A DNA stretch of 64,000 nucleotides, from contig BSYQ01000007.1 of the NCBI GenBank assembly GCA_030272585.1, positions 2,298,001-2,362,000 on the forward strand, written 5' to 3'. Of this stretch, positions 50,407 to 61,790 are shown piece by piece. The first letter of the stretch is position 1, and every line of letters starts with the position of its first letter. The notes under the pieces were generated by a model that was not told the origin of the DNA, ran no database searches, and saw only the letters and a list, made by a program, of their open reading frames with translations. Origin of the DNA: Bryopsis sp. KO-2023. Lineage: Eukaryota > Chlorophyta > Ulvophyceae > Bryopsidales > Bryopsidaceae. Made by a program: the position numbers and the translations under genes.

Positions 50407-53400
50407 CTAGAACAATGGGCAATACCCATGTTCGACGTCCATGATGCCGTGATACCGGCTGTACTCTGCCTCGGCCACAACCTGAATTAAAAAAAACAAA
50501 AATACACCAGTTAATAAATCAGAACACACAACATCCATTCACATGATTTGTTAATTTTCGTCGGTGGCTGATCGAAAAACAATAAACAGAAATAGGGAAA
50601 CAATAAAGATTCTCTTAGTCAACAGTTTGTTGTTTTTCACACGAATCTTTTCTTCCTTACCTCATCGAACAAGTGGACTCGATTGGAGCTGATGGCCTCC
50701 TGCCTGAGGCTCTTCATGACCTGCCAGGCCCGTGCGCAGCTGTAACGCCAGTGCTGGCTCAACGTGGCATGGACGAAATTCTGGAAAAAAACAAAACCGC
50801 AAACAGCAAAATTCAGTTCAATGTGTCTAAAGACACCACAGCAAATTCAGTGAAAAAAAAAGGGGAGAAAAGAAGAAGGGAAAAAAAAACCAAAACAGTA
50901 AACAACAAAATTGAATTCAATGTGTCTAAAGACACCACAGCAAGTTCAGTGAACAAAAAAGGGGAGAAAAGAAGAAAGGAAAAAACCAAAAACAGGAAAC
51001 AACAAAATTCAGTTCAATGTATCTAAAGACACCACAGCAAAAATCAGTGAATAAAAAAGGGGAGAAAAGAAGAAGGAAAAAAAATAAAAAAAAATTACCT
51101 TGTAAGGGTCATCACCAGCCTGGAACCCGGTGGTGACTTTGATGGCGTGCCACACCCGTTGGGAGAGAGGAATCTGGCTGGGGGCCGGGTTGCGTTTCAC
51201 GCGTTTTTTTGGCCTTTGCACGACCCCCAGCGAGATCCCTCCGGAGGTTTCGTCCCTCTCTGCTTTCCTTTTTTGGCTCCCAACGGGTGTGGCTGTGGGA
51301 GGGATGATGTCGATGTCCATGGGGTCGGAGATCCTTTGGCAGAATCTTGGAGGCGCATGGATTGGGACTGGGGTTGGGATTGTTGGGGAGTCAATTTCCA
51401 TGGGATCCCCATGGACATCGACACCACGGGCGGGCTGCTGGGGTACCATCTTCGGAACTTCCTGTTTCTTCGCCACGATGAAACGCTGTTGATTTGAACC
51501 TAAAATAAGCACAACCTTGTTGTCATTTATACTCATTAAACTCTGATTTTAAGGGGGGAGATTTCCAGCCGCATCCACAGCCGCATCCACAGCCGCATCC
51601 ACAGTCGAATCCACAGTCGAATCCACAGTCGAATCCACAGCCACATCCACAGCCACAGCCAGCCCCCAATGACGCCAAAGCCAAGTTAAAAAAATGTATA
51701 TATATATATGAAGAAAGAGGAAAATTTATTTTACTTTTGTTTCTTTAGGGGTGGATACAGTTTTGATGGACCTACCAGTTGGCTGCTTTGCTGCCGATGA
51801 ACCAGCTCCGACACCGAATGCAAAATTGTTGGTGTTAGCAAGGGGGGGCGCTCCACTAGAACTGGAATCTTTTGGGTTGTGCTGCGAAGGTCTGACTGCA
51901 TGGGGAGCAGCCACAGAACCTTGGCCAGCAACATTCGTTGGAACATTTGCTTGGAAAACAGCGCCAGCGATATTGGAAGACCCTCCGAACTGTTTGCCAT
52001 GGCGACTGCCAACGGGTGCACTGACTTGCACCGGATTCCCAATCTGTTTGCCATGGCGACTGCCAACGGGTGCACTGACTTGCACCGGATTCCCAATCTG
52101 TTTGCCATGGTGACTGCCAACGAGTGCACTGACTTGCATCGGATTCCCAATATGTTTGCCATGGTGACTGCCAACGAGTGCACTGACTTGCATCGGATTC
52201 CCAATCTGTTTGCCATGGTGACTGCCAACGGGTGCACTGACTTGCACCGGATTTCCAGTCTGTTCGCCATGGTCACCGCCGATGGGTGCACTGACTTGCA
52301 CCAGATTTGCAGGGTTCTCGGATGCCCTGACGCCAGCAGTTGACACTCCTGCACTCCCATTGTTTGCAGAACATTCTGCCACGCTTCCCGGTTTCACAGA
52401 TTCATTCACCTCGGTCGTTGACACTCCTGCAATCCCATTATTGAGAAGAAAAAAACAGTTAAGAGTCTGCTGTACAACGCATTGTGAACTTGCGGACCCG
52501 TTCCATGTTGCAATCGAGAAAAAAAAATCCAAAAAATAATAACAAGGGAGATCAGTCATGGCCGGTTCTGTCCTTCATGCAACATTCTGCAGAATTCTCT
52601 TTACAACGACAAAAGGTTCAGAATTTATATTATTCCTACCGCTGACACTAACACTTGCAGTTGCCACTTTCCCACTCAGAAACCCAAATACATTCAAAAC
52701 AGAAGAAGCTTACCATCAACTGATCCATATTGTAGGCGCTCTTTTCCTTTCCCGTCGTCGATTGGTTTTTTGGCGGGTGGAGATTTTGGCAGAGGTGGGA
52801 CAGGATCAGGGGGAGCACCTGCAGCCAAGTGGATTAGTCAGGAAAATTATAAGAATAATATTAAGGAAAACAATAATGAATGAAAGAAAATCAGTGCAAC
52901 TTATCTTCTTAAAATTCATATATTTTGACCTGAAATTTCTTTACACAAGGCCAAAAGGCTGAGTGCAGCCCATTCTTTGCTCTGTTTTTTTTTTCAACCC
53001 CAAAACAAAGACTTTCTGCTGGAATCACATCCTCATGGAAGTTGCGGTCTTTGAAAATCAATGCTGCTGCATATGGGATGCTACAGTTCTGAATGGGGGT
53101 TTAGCAATCATGGGTGTTACAACTCCACATCGCAAAAGAAAAAAGTTCTTTTCGAATTAGCTTGGCCAGTTCTGTACTTCATGCAGCACTCCATAATTCT
53201 CAGTCACAAACTCTATAACGATGAGCCCAAAGAGAAATGCTTGGAATGTAAGTTTTCCCTAACACTAGGTTGCAGTTGGCACCTTTCAGTTCAGATAAAA
53301 CTTAGGTTCTACCCCCAAATATCCCCAAACAGTATGAGCTTACCAGTCCTGGTAGAAGAGGGACCTTGTGAAGATTGATCGGATGCGAAGTTGTTGGCAC

Positions 53401-54607
53401 TGGCATGCACAACACTGTCATCACTGCTTTGAACTCCTCCAATGTTTCCAACAAGGGTGCCACAACTGGGGGCATCGTCACTGACTCCTCCTGCGTTGTT
53501 CGATCCACTTAGATCGGCAGCAAAATTTCCTGCAATCCCATTGTTGAAAAACAGTTTAGAGCCTGATGTACAGCATATCACCACCTAATATATACTTAAA
53601 CCTTACTGCGGTTTTTACAAGCAATGCTGGAACTGGTGCTCAGCCGAATAGAAAATGGGGGAATTCACTCAAGCAATCCAGGACCAGATTTGATACCCAA
53701 ATCATGGAATTTGATTTACAATATGGATGCTCATGGAAGTTGCGGTTCTGGAAAATCAATGCTACAGATACGCTGCAGTTCCGAATGGAAAATCCCTCAG
53801 GAAATAGGGGTCGGGGCAATCTGGTTTCTCACTCTGGAAAAAATTTGTCCATCAAATGGGGTTCCAATTAACTAATCACCAGAAATTTTAACTCATGGCG
53901 GTTATTTTCAGCGGGTGTTTTTCTGTAGTTTGTAATGGACTGGGTTCTTGACTTCACCAAAAAGAAAGAAAAGAAAGAAAGAAAGAAAGAAAAAAAATAT
54001 AAAATAATAATTGTTTAGTTAACCAACCTGCCGAATCCTCATCAATGCTCGGAAGACCACGTTTCTTCAGTCGAGTTCTTTTGGAGGGTGCCTTTGCTTT
54101 GGTTTCCGGATCAGCATCAATGTTTGCCTCTGAAATTTGCATTCAAGGGCAAGGTTAGTCTGCCAGCCATCCATGTGGGGACATCACTTCAAAAAAATTG
54201 GCTGGTGCATTGCCACATGGATTAGAAAAATTCTTATGCAATTTATATGTCATTATTATTTTTATTTTATTTCTGGGTGGCAGGGGGGATGTGTGCAGAA
54301 ACGATATCAAAAATGGAAAATTGTTTGACGAGTTCGGGGGGGGGGGCAGGGGTGCTTTATCTTCCAGTTGCTTGCTGGGGGGGTGTAACGATTTAGCTTT
54401 CAGTGGGGTGGAATTAGTTTCCCCACCCGTAAAAATGGCTGGAATTGATTCTGTCCAAAATTAAATCCGGCCAAAAAAATTCTGGCCTGATTTGCTTTTT
54501 TCTGGCTATTTTTTCTATTTTGTTTTTTTTTCTATTTTTTTTCTGGTAGAAAAAAGCCTCAACTTCAACTTACCCCGCAACGAACTCCACAGTTTTCGCC
54601 CGGACAT
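50407..54607 (-). CDS. repeat-rich protein of unknown function with mostly symmetrical phase-1 exons
   Basis: Minus-strand exons 54607-54574, 54129-54028, 53529-53344, 52818-52714, 52426-51776, 51499-51099, 50780-50661, 50481-50407; 557 aa, all junctions GT-AG and in phase. The five junctions between exons 1 and 6 are all phase 1; the last two are phase 0. Start MSGRKLWSSLRE, then a Lys/Arg-rich nuclear-localisation-like patch (KRTRLKKRG), Ser/Asn/Gly-rich low complexity, a Pro-rich exon, and the 651-nt exon with six copies of an 18-aa repeat (GNPVQVSAPVGSHHGKQI type). The following exon has paired DPMEID / DPMDIDI motifs and RPKKRVKR. Only the C-terminal 80 residues look globular (QRVWHAIKVTTGFQ, LSQHWRYSCARAWQVMKSLR, ending GYCPLF). 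Family not recognised. Exon and intron copies within the gene show internal duplication. Nuclear location is inferred from the basic patches. Confidence 0.68.
50790..51075. repeat. about 100-bp tandem repeat, three copies, in an intron
   Basis: Each copy has AATTCAGTTCAATGT, the hairpin GTGTCTAAAGACACC (or a variant) and AAGGGGAGAAAAGAAGAA. It lies in the intron between the 51099 and 50780 exons of the minus-strand gene. Confidence 0.85.
51565..51660. repeat. 12-bp minisatellite (CATCCACAGCCG type), about 8 copies
   Basis: Units alternate between CCGCATCCACAG, TCGAATCCACAG and CCACATCCACAG. It lies in the intron between the 51776 and 51499 exons. Confidence 0.88.
51985..52312 (-). repeat. 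54-bp coding minisatellite, six copies
   Basis: Encodes the 18-aa repeat on the minus strand (V/M at position 4, P/L at 9, S/R variants before HGK). The same array is also open on the plus strand, which produces misleading forward reading frames. Confidence 0.9.
52430..53860. repeat. diverged segmental duplications inside the minus-strand gene
   Basis: Three pairs can be seen: 52426-52480 with 53530-53570 (acceptor side, CCTGCAATCCCATT...), 52556-52714 with 53158-53344 (donor side, GGCC[GA]GTTCTGT[CA]CTTCATGCA), and 53028-53100 with 53722-53790 (CATGGAAGTTGCGGT). Exons and flanking intron were copied together. Confidence 0.7.
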
Positions 54608-55676
54608 CGTTCACCTACAGATGCACACACAACCATTGCTTTACCTTCCACATCCCTTTTTTTTCAGAAAAAAAAAACAAAAAAAAAACATCTACATTTC
54701 TTTCTTTCTTGTTTTTTTTTGGAGGGGGGGTTCCAAGCAGTTTTCTTTTGTGTTCGAAATAGTACTTGTTTTCTTTATGACATGGAAATTGATGCAACGC
54801 AACTGCCAAAATAAGAAGGGAACTGTGGTTTTCGGACAATTCTCAGAATCAAAATTAATGGATTCATCAAGCCATGGGGCAAAAGGTTCGAAAATTTCGA
54901 CGAGCTGCAATGAATTCAGGCCGGAAAAATCCAAAGGGTGTCCGCCTTTCGTTGGAATCGAAAAAGAAAAACGGAGTGACTACTCTTGACTCGACTTACT
55001 CTTGCACCAATTTGCTCGCACTCGCTCGAACTTCGCCGAAAAAAAACTCCGGAAAGAAAGAAAAAGAATCCTACCTTGGGATGCCTTCGTCAGGTAATTC
55101 GTGCCGAGGTGCTGAGGTGACGTCCTGGAACAACGAGGTAGCGGCGTGAAACGAGTCCCCAGTCGACAGACTTCCGCATCCTGATCCGGCGAAGATCCAG
55201 CCAACTCCGAGACCTGAACGCAAACAGCGGCTCAAAACTGGCACAAAAATGCACCCCAACTTGAAAACCCCACAGAGGCCTCGAAAATCATCCAAAAACT
55301 CTGAAATTTGGATGAACCACTCAAAACACACGTTGAAACAACCTGTTTAAGTTTCTTTAAAAAAATCGATTTTTATTCATCCCTTTCATCTGGCTGATGA
55401 GTCACTTTTGGTCAGTAGCTCATCAGTCATGTTATACATCAATAGTTTCAGCCCAAATTTTGCCACTATGTGTGAAACACAGTTGGAGATCATGTGTCAA
55501 AATTTTGGAATTTTTCATGAACTCAACTGCAGGTCTTCTGCAAGTTGAGACCTGCAGAAGAATCTCAACTTTAAAAAAAAGTTTCGAAAGGTCGGGCCCC
55601 TTAGCTAATTGAAAGGGCCTACAGTGTCCATGCTGCAGTAGATTTTTGTTGCTCCGATGAACTTTTAATTATGATA
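54608..55676. other. 5' flank of minus-strand gene and intergenic sequence
   Basis: A CTGTAG acceptor-like site just upstream of the ATG (minus strand, near 54616) and a donor-like site near 55076 suggest a noncoding first exon at about 55080-55200. That stretch is open in two minus frames, but neither splices in frame to the next exon. 55330-55670 has no gene. Confidence 0.4.
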
Positions 55677-55820
55677 TGTTGGAACGACCCAATCGAAGTG
55701 AGGCTTTATAGTACAGATCTGGGTTTGTAGTACAGATCTGTCCACCCGTTTTAGGATATAGGGTGAACACTCGGTTGTTTGTTTGTCTTTTGTAACCTTC
55801 TCGTTTTCCCCAATGTAACA
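55677..55820 (+). repeat. left LTR
   Basis: 144 bp, TG...CA ends. It contains a doubled AGTACAGATCTG step and is identical to 56663-56806. Confidence 0.9.
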
Positions 55821-55833
55821 TGGTTTCGGAGCC
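55821..55833 (+). other. primer-binding site of the LTR element
   Basis: TGGTTTCGGAGCC abuts the LTR end. The leading TGG would pair with the CCA end of a tRNA. The exact tRNA is not decided. Confidence 0.65.
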
Positions 55834-56269
55834 AGATTCGCTCTGGGAAAGTGCACTCTAGGGAGGGCGCAAGTTGTGGAGCAAGTCGCACAAACAGTGC
55901 GCAGTTGGTCACATCGCAACACCCAGGTGGCGTCCAGAACGTCAAGTGGAGTGGGTGCGATCGATGGGACCTCCTACTATGAGGCACAGACCGTCTGGCC
56001 TTTTGCGCCCAAGGAAGCGTACGTCTAGAGCGACTGGCCAGCAACGAGAACCGTCGCTGAGGGTGGGTGGCTATGGGCAGCACAACCTGACGCAGGCGTG
56101 GAGAAGTGTGACCGCCAAGCACTCTTCTCGGAAGCAAGAAGACCCGTCGTGCGTGTACCACGACGTAAAAGATCTCTCCTCACAAAGCACACACTCGGCA
56201 TACGACACATCCCCTGACTTCCTTGGTACTCTCGAGCTACACTGATTGAGGAGCCACGTCTGCATCGAA

Positions 56270-56493
56270 CCAGGTCGAGGATTGTGAGTTCGAAGGAGGC
56301 GTTTGGGCTGCGCTGGGTTAAACAAGCCCTGAACTGAACATACCTACGATGAAAGGTATCGAGAGTGACGAAATCCCCAAGCCAGATCGAGGATTGTGAG
56401 TTCGAAAGAGGCGTTTGGGCTGCGCTGGATTAAACAAGTCCTGAACTGAACATACCCACGAAAAGTAGTGAGAGTGGCGAGTATAGTATACAG
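56270..56493 (+). repeat. 112-bp tandem duplication inside the LTR element
   Basis: Two copies offset by 112 bp share GATTGTGAGTTCGAA, then GAGGCGTTTGGGCTGCGCTG and CTGAACTGAACATACC, with scattered differences. So the duplication is older than the LTR pair, which is identical. Confidence 0.8.
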
Positions 56494-56662
56494 GGGTAGT
56501 TTTCGTTCAGATTGTGTTGTGTGTTCAGTGGGAAAAAGAACGTTTTTTAATGAGTTTGAGTATCGGCTAGTCAAGGAAAAAAAAATATGGGCCCACCACA
56601 CATTTCATTGTGGGGAAACTTGAACAGAGTTCAAGGGTCGGAGTTTTATGCGCCGTGAAGCG

Positions 56663-56806
56663 TGTTGGAACGACCCAATCGAAGTGAGGCTTTATAGTAC
56701 AGATCTGGGTTTGTAGTACAGATCTGTCCACCCGTTTTAGGATATAGGGTGAACACTCGGTTGTTTGTTTGTCTTTTGTAACCTTCTCGTTTTCCCCAAT
56801 GTAACA
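56663..56806 (+). repeat. right LTR
   Basis: Identical copy of 55677-55820, followed by GATA. Confidence 0.9.
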
Positions 56807-58259
56807 GATATTTATTATGATTATCTCTTGAGCACATTCTGTCGAAGTTTCAGGGTCAAACCTTCAGATCCTGATTTTTTATGATTTTTTGAATGACTCT
56901 AAAACTCGACCCCCCCCCCTTCAGCGAAGTTTTTGAGCTTTTGTTTTCGCTGAAACTCTGGGAAAGGGTTTTGACATGGGTTTTAGGAACACTGGTCGAA
57001 GGGGACATGAAAATTCGAAGTATTCCATGAGTTATGACGATTCTAAGATTAGAGCTCTTGATGGGTGAGAATTCACTAGGGATCTGAAATTTTGCAGAGG
57101 TCTGAATATTGGCAATATCTACTGGATTGGCCAATTGTTTGAATATTGGCAATATCTATTGGATTCAACCATGTTTCATGGTGTGATTACATATTTCATG
57201 TTGCATGGGTGCTGTGGGGACCTTTGTGGTGGGAGAATGTTGTTAGCGGTTTTGGTACGTTCGAGAGGTGTGCAGTTCGAATCCTTGTGTGGTTGAAGGA
57301 AAGTGAGAGGATGGGTACATTTCCTTGGAACTTCTCCCATCAGAAGAGCACACATATGTATATGTTGTCTTAATGGACATGAATGAAGGGCGAATATGTC
57401 CCATCACTGAGTCTGACACCATGTCGAAATGAGGGGTTTCATGATGTGTGTGGTCACAGGCGGAGCGAGTCGGTGTTGGTGTGCAAGTGTATGGCAGAGG
57501 CAACTTGCACATAGGCCAGAGGTGAAGGCCAGAGTTTTTGTCAGAGGTTTCCAGTTTTTTGTTGTTGGCCAGAGGGGGTTTTCATTTTGTGTGCTTTTCA
57601 TTTTATTTTTCTTCATTATTGTTTTATTGTGTTTTCTTGTTTTTCAGTTGTGTTTAAGGGTTGCAGTTGTGTTTTTTCAAGATTGTTTAAGTTGTGCTGT
57701 TTAAGTGAGGTTGCACTGTGGGGTGGGTGTGGTTTTTATTTGGTTGTGTTTTTTTTCCCTGTTTTTTTACTGTATGTAACCCCCTCCCTTTTTTTTTCCC
57801 GGGATTCGAACCCTTCCACCCCCCACCCCCTGGGATTCAAACCCTTCCACTACCACCCCTTTTACAACATGACCTTACTGATTCCCCCTCGATTTTTGGA
57901 CATAGATCTATGGATCAACCCCATCAATCAAACTTCTTTCCCAGCGAAGCAGTTTTTCCCAGCACCTCCATAACCCCACAAAAAATCTTAAACTTTCGCA
58001 ATTTCGCCTCCATGGATGAACAACAGCAGGGGCGCCGTCCACATTATCCTCAGTAATCTGAATCCCACAGAAATACAAAAAAAAAGAAAACAACACTTGA
58101 AAAATAATTCAAAAAAAAACAAAACAAGAAGTCTGCATCCACATGATATTCTTCCCCCCCCCAAAAAAAATAAAAATAAAAATAACCCCCTGCGGAAAAA
58201 AGAAAAGAAAAAAAAAAACGCACAGAATAATAGCTTTGCTCACCCCGAAGGACAGCTCT
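56807..58259. other. intergenic region
   Basis: No supported gene. Two GGGATTC(G/A)AACCCTTCCAC copies at 57800-57850 resemble a tRNA B box on the minus strand, but no tRNA fold surrounds them. A-rich at 58075-58220. Confidence 0.45.
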
Positions 58260-60222
58260 TCAACTCAAGAAAAAACAATGTCTTATCCCAAATTTCTCGC
58301 TGTCAGTCCCGCTGCATTGACTGGCACATTCGCTTTCTTCCGGAGTGCTGGACTTTTTCATTTTCGAAGGTGTCTTGGTTGCCTCTGTTTTGATTCGAGG
58401 TTCATACTCTTGCCACTCACCATCAGAATGCTACAAACAACAAACAAACAAACAAACACACACAAGCAAACTGACGGAAATCATTTCCATGTCCATATAC
58501 ATATATATGGATGGTTGATATTTCCAAAAATGTTAAACCATGCGATCCTGGTTTCCTGTTAGCACAGCACCTTGCAGGTTTCGACTCCGTCCAGCTCAGT
58601 ACAGTCCACCCACAGATCCCCACTGTATGTGAACAGAAATCGGCAATGGTCGACAAGAGATTCATAGTGATCCTTCACATCGGTTTTTCCATAGTTTCTG
58701 GATTGCCTTCCAATGGAGCACACTCCACTCCACCAAATCATCCCCAACTCTGGAAACATCTTTCCTTTCATTGCCTTTTCCTCGTCTTCTCCACACAATC
58801 GGTGGTCAATGTGCTACAGAAACACAGACAGACATTGAAAAACTCCTCAGTTGAATCACAGAAAGATATGCATTAAGGGAATTCAACATGTTTTGATACA
58901 CGCAGTCTTAACTCACCCTTCCGAACAAGGAAAAACGGCATCACACATTTGTCCCCATCAACGCTGGTTCGTTTCACGGCTTGGATGTTATCTTCTGGAA
59001 CGCATTCATCCCACTCCTCTTTACACAGTTGATCTGGACTCTGCCGTTGTACATGAAATTCAACACACATTTTACCCCTCCAAGAAAACCCCCAGATGAA
59101 CGAGCTTCCAATGAACCATCCCAAAATCAATTGCAAGCAGCAAAAAGATCGATGTCAAACACCATCCAGGAGAAAACTTCCGGAAAAAAAACAAAAACAA
59201 AAACAGCTCGACACCGGAAAAATTAAAATAAAAAAAAAGCATGCCCGAGTGCGAGTTAGGGGAACCTGCAAGGGTGAATCTGATGACAGACTCACATCAG
59301 ACATCAGGCTCCTCTTCTATTCTAAAGAAGAAGCTCTTGGAAGTAGGGGAGCACTCCTCCAATGACCCATCAGCAACCATACATTGCTCTTTGCCGTCAA
59401 TACAGTCGATTGCTTTCTGAAAATTAAAAAAAAAAAAAAAAATCAAAGTTATATGAATATATATATATCCAACTCCTTTCTGTGCCCAAACCCATTGGTA
59501 AAGATATGCAGCTCACCTCGTCATTGTGTGAAAATGACAGGAAGCATTGGTTTCCTGTGATTCTTGTGGTACGAGCAGGTGCGCATTCAGCAAATTGGCA
59601 ATTTTCAGCTTTACGACTGAAGCCTGATCCTGCGAAACCAGCTTCCCTGCAGCTTGCCCTGTGGAATTTTTCAAAACAAGCTTGCATTGAAAAGGGGGTA
59701 GACAAAAACAAACACGCTGAAACAGTTTGTTGGTTACACAGTGGGATCACTCAGGAGATGCAGCCATTGCCCCACTTTCTAAAATATATATATATATATA
59801 TATTTTGTGAACATACCTTCAAAAAATTAAGCACACCGCTCCTTATCAGCTGTTATTCTTCCAGGAAGCAAAACAGGAAACCTGTCCGTGACAGCAGGAC
59901 ACATTCTTCCCAGAAGCCTGGATTAGAAAACAAACATTCAATACAAGATTTTCAGCAAAAAGATACGACCCAATAGTCGATTGATTTCTTCATCAGGCAA
60001 ATTTCTGTATGGCTGTCCTGAGGAAAAAGCTTACTATTTACCCTGACATTGGTTCGATCCTCCAATATCCACACTATCTCGATAAGACCCCATAAGCAAA
60101 ACAATATTTTCTTCCTCCATAGCAACATACAGAACCCCCACCCGGATATTGACAAGCAGAAAAATACCGACCATGAGAAACCAAATAAAGGTTTCCCTCA
60201 CTCTTTTGATGTCTCTTCTCAT
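58260..60222 (-). CDS. cysteine-rich secreted or type II membrane protein with fibronectin-II-like modules
   Basis: Minus-strand exons 60222-60042, 59917-59882, 59716-59517, 59416-59303, 59040-58917, 58749-58571, 58430-58260; 334 aa, all phases agree. Residues 1-13 are basic (MRRDIKRVRETF), then a hydrophobic stretch about 14-34 (WFLMVGIFLLVNIRVGVLYV) acts as signal peptide or anchor. The rest repeats a module of the form W-x-Glu-Cys, ten or so residues, Cys-x-Phe-x-Phe, about 10 residues, Cys, 6-8 residues, Cys. Examples: CFLSFSHNDE...DCIDGKEQC and CRFLFTYSGDLWVDC...ETC; CVMPFFLV is a partial one. This resembles fibronectin type II / kringle-like folds. Short exons split the modules. The 36-nt exon 2 and the left edge of exon 5 are the least certain. 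Function unknown; an extracellular binding role is inferred. Confidence 0.6.
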
Positions 60223-61489
60223 TTTTTTTTTTCCCTTTCTATATCTATCCACACACACACGACCGTTTCCTAAAAACTTTTTTCAATTTCGCGCAGAACT
60301 CAGAAGACACACACAGGCACAATGCAATGAATATCTCCCTTTTCATCCTCTGCCAATTGGTATCGTATTTATTTATCAGATCCTGAAGAAAGTGAACAAA
60401 ATATTGAATGGGTTCCTCCGGATGATTTTTATCATACAGAAAATATAGACGACTTATTGTCGAAGGTATTCCTGCAGGAATATCCGCCGCTTGCGGTACC
60501 TTGAGTGCACAAATTTTTATATTAAACTGAATTAATTATTAATATCACCAAAATTTTTTTTAAATACTTCTTGAACTTTTTCACCGGAATCTATCGTTTC
60601 TAACGGATCCCCCCCCCCTTTTCAGCTCATTCCAACCGACTAAAAAGCGGGTGCAAAAAGGAGACTTTTATTTTTCCCTTCAAAGTTTTTTGGCTCCCTG
60701 CCTAACCTCACATCATAAACTATTACCTCCCTTTTTTTTTTTTTTTAAGAGAGAGCTCCGTTTTATTTTTCTGTAAGGGGAAAAAACTCAGTTTTAGTAG
60801 GAACATGCACACCACCCATTTTCCCCAGCTGCACAACCCAAAGCATCACAGACTCCAATTCTAAAAACTGTCCTTTAAATTCGTCACCTGGAAATCTAAC
60901 CGAAGCCTACGAAGAAGTTTTCCTTCTTTCCTTTTTTTTTTTTGCTGTTTGAAATTCTGATCAATCAACCCGCAGTGCTGGCGTCAAATATACACATATA
61001 AATCTTTCTTTTCCTGGTTTCTTTTCTGTACTTTTATGTCTCTCCTTCCGATCTAACTTCTCACAGTCTGTTTACAAAAAAAAAAAACGAAAGCTAAAAT
61101 TAGACTTGGCATTCTTAAAAGCGTTCAGAAGGATAAGCATTTTCCTTAATTCTCTTTCTATTTTCCAAATCCTCAAAGAGAGAAAATTCACTGAAAAAGA
61201 GGGAAGAAAAAAACAGAAAAACCGGAAAAACACCACCCAACACATATATTCGGACCATAATCTTTTTCTATTCTATTCCCCCCAAACTGCCTAATGTCAT
61301 ATTTTTAGGAGTGTGGAATTGACCCCTGGGGATCAAGTCATATCGTTGTGGACAAGGTTGTGGGTGGACAGGGTTGTGGGGGAAGTTGTGGACAAAGCTC
61401 AGGATGGTGCTAGTTTTCAATGTTCCAGTGGTTCCCGTGTTAGTATTCTGAAAAGACTATGGTTGCAGTGGTTTAGATTGTTCAACGTT
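60223..61489. other. intergenic region upstream of the cysteine-rich gene
   Basis: AT-rich with T and A tracts. No supported ORF. The promoter of the minus-strand gene should lie at the left end. Confidence 0.45.
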
Positions 61490-61790
61490 TTTTCCAATGG
61501 TTTCAATAGTTTTCAGTGTTTGAGTGTTCAGTGTTTCAGTGCTTTCAGTGTTTTCAGTGTTTCAGTGCTTTCAGTGTTTTCAGTGTTTTTTCAGAGCTTT
61601 TTCAGTGGTTAAGGGTTCCAGTGTTTTGAGTGTTCAGTCAGTGGTTTCAGTGGTTTTCAGTGTTCGAGTGTTCAGTGTTTTCAGTGTTCTGAGTGTTCAG
61701 TGTTTTAGTGTTCCCCAGTGGTTTTCAGTGCTCAGTGTTTTTTCAGTGATTTTCAGTGTTCCGAGTGGTTTTCAGTGTCTTTTCAATGTT
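61490..61790. repeat. TTTTCAGTG-type short repeat array
   Basis: About 25 units of (T)TTTCAGTG, CTTTCAGTG or GTTCAGTG in irregular order. On the plus strand each unit contains a TTTCAG that looks like a splice acceptor. Confidence 0.8.

Larger units (their letters stand above)
55677..56806 (+). mobile_element. 1130-bp non-autonomous LTR retroelement (TRIM-like)
   Basis: Two direct repeats of 144 bp (55677-55820, 56663-56806) appear identical base for base, start TGTTGG and end AACA, as LTRs do. GATA flanks both sides (55673-55676, 56807-56810), a probable 4-bp target duplication. Immediately after the left LTR is TGGTTTCGGAGCC, close to the tRNA-complementary primer-binding sites of LTR elements (TGGTATCAGAGC in plants). 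The 842-bp interior holds no reverse transcriptase, integrase or protease; a 123-codon plus frame (55874-56245) is Arg/Ser-rich and unidentified. Replication would need proteins from another element. Identical LTRs indicate recent insertion. No clear polypurine tract was found. Confidence 0.85.

Noticed and set aside
51985-52312. CRISPR array
   Set aside because: Regular spacing reflects contiguous 54-bp coding repeats without unique spacers, in a eukaryotic gene.
51731-52360. Long second minus frame and plus-strand frames rich in repeated peptides
   Set aside because: They are shadows of the 54-bp coding minisatellite, whose true frame is set by in-phase splicing to neighbouring exons.
57795-57855. 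tRNA gene (GGGTTCGAATCCC B-box on minus strand)
   Set aside because: The T-stem is not extended, and no A box, anticodon arm or acceptor stem can be folded around it.
58960-59075. Alternative minus frame with CVLNFMYNGRVQINC as an FnII exon
   Set aside because: Attractive Cys/aromatic pattern, but it overlaps the in-phase exon at 59040-58917 in another frame and no splice path includes both; it remains a possible alternative exon.
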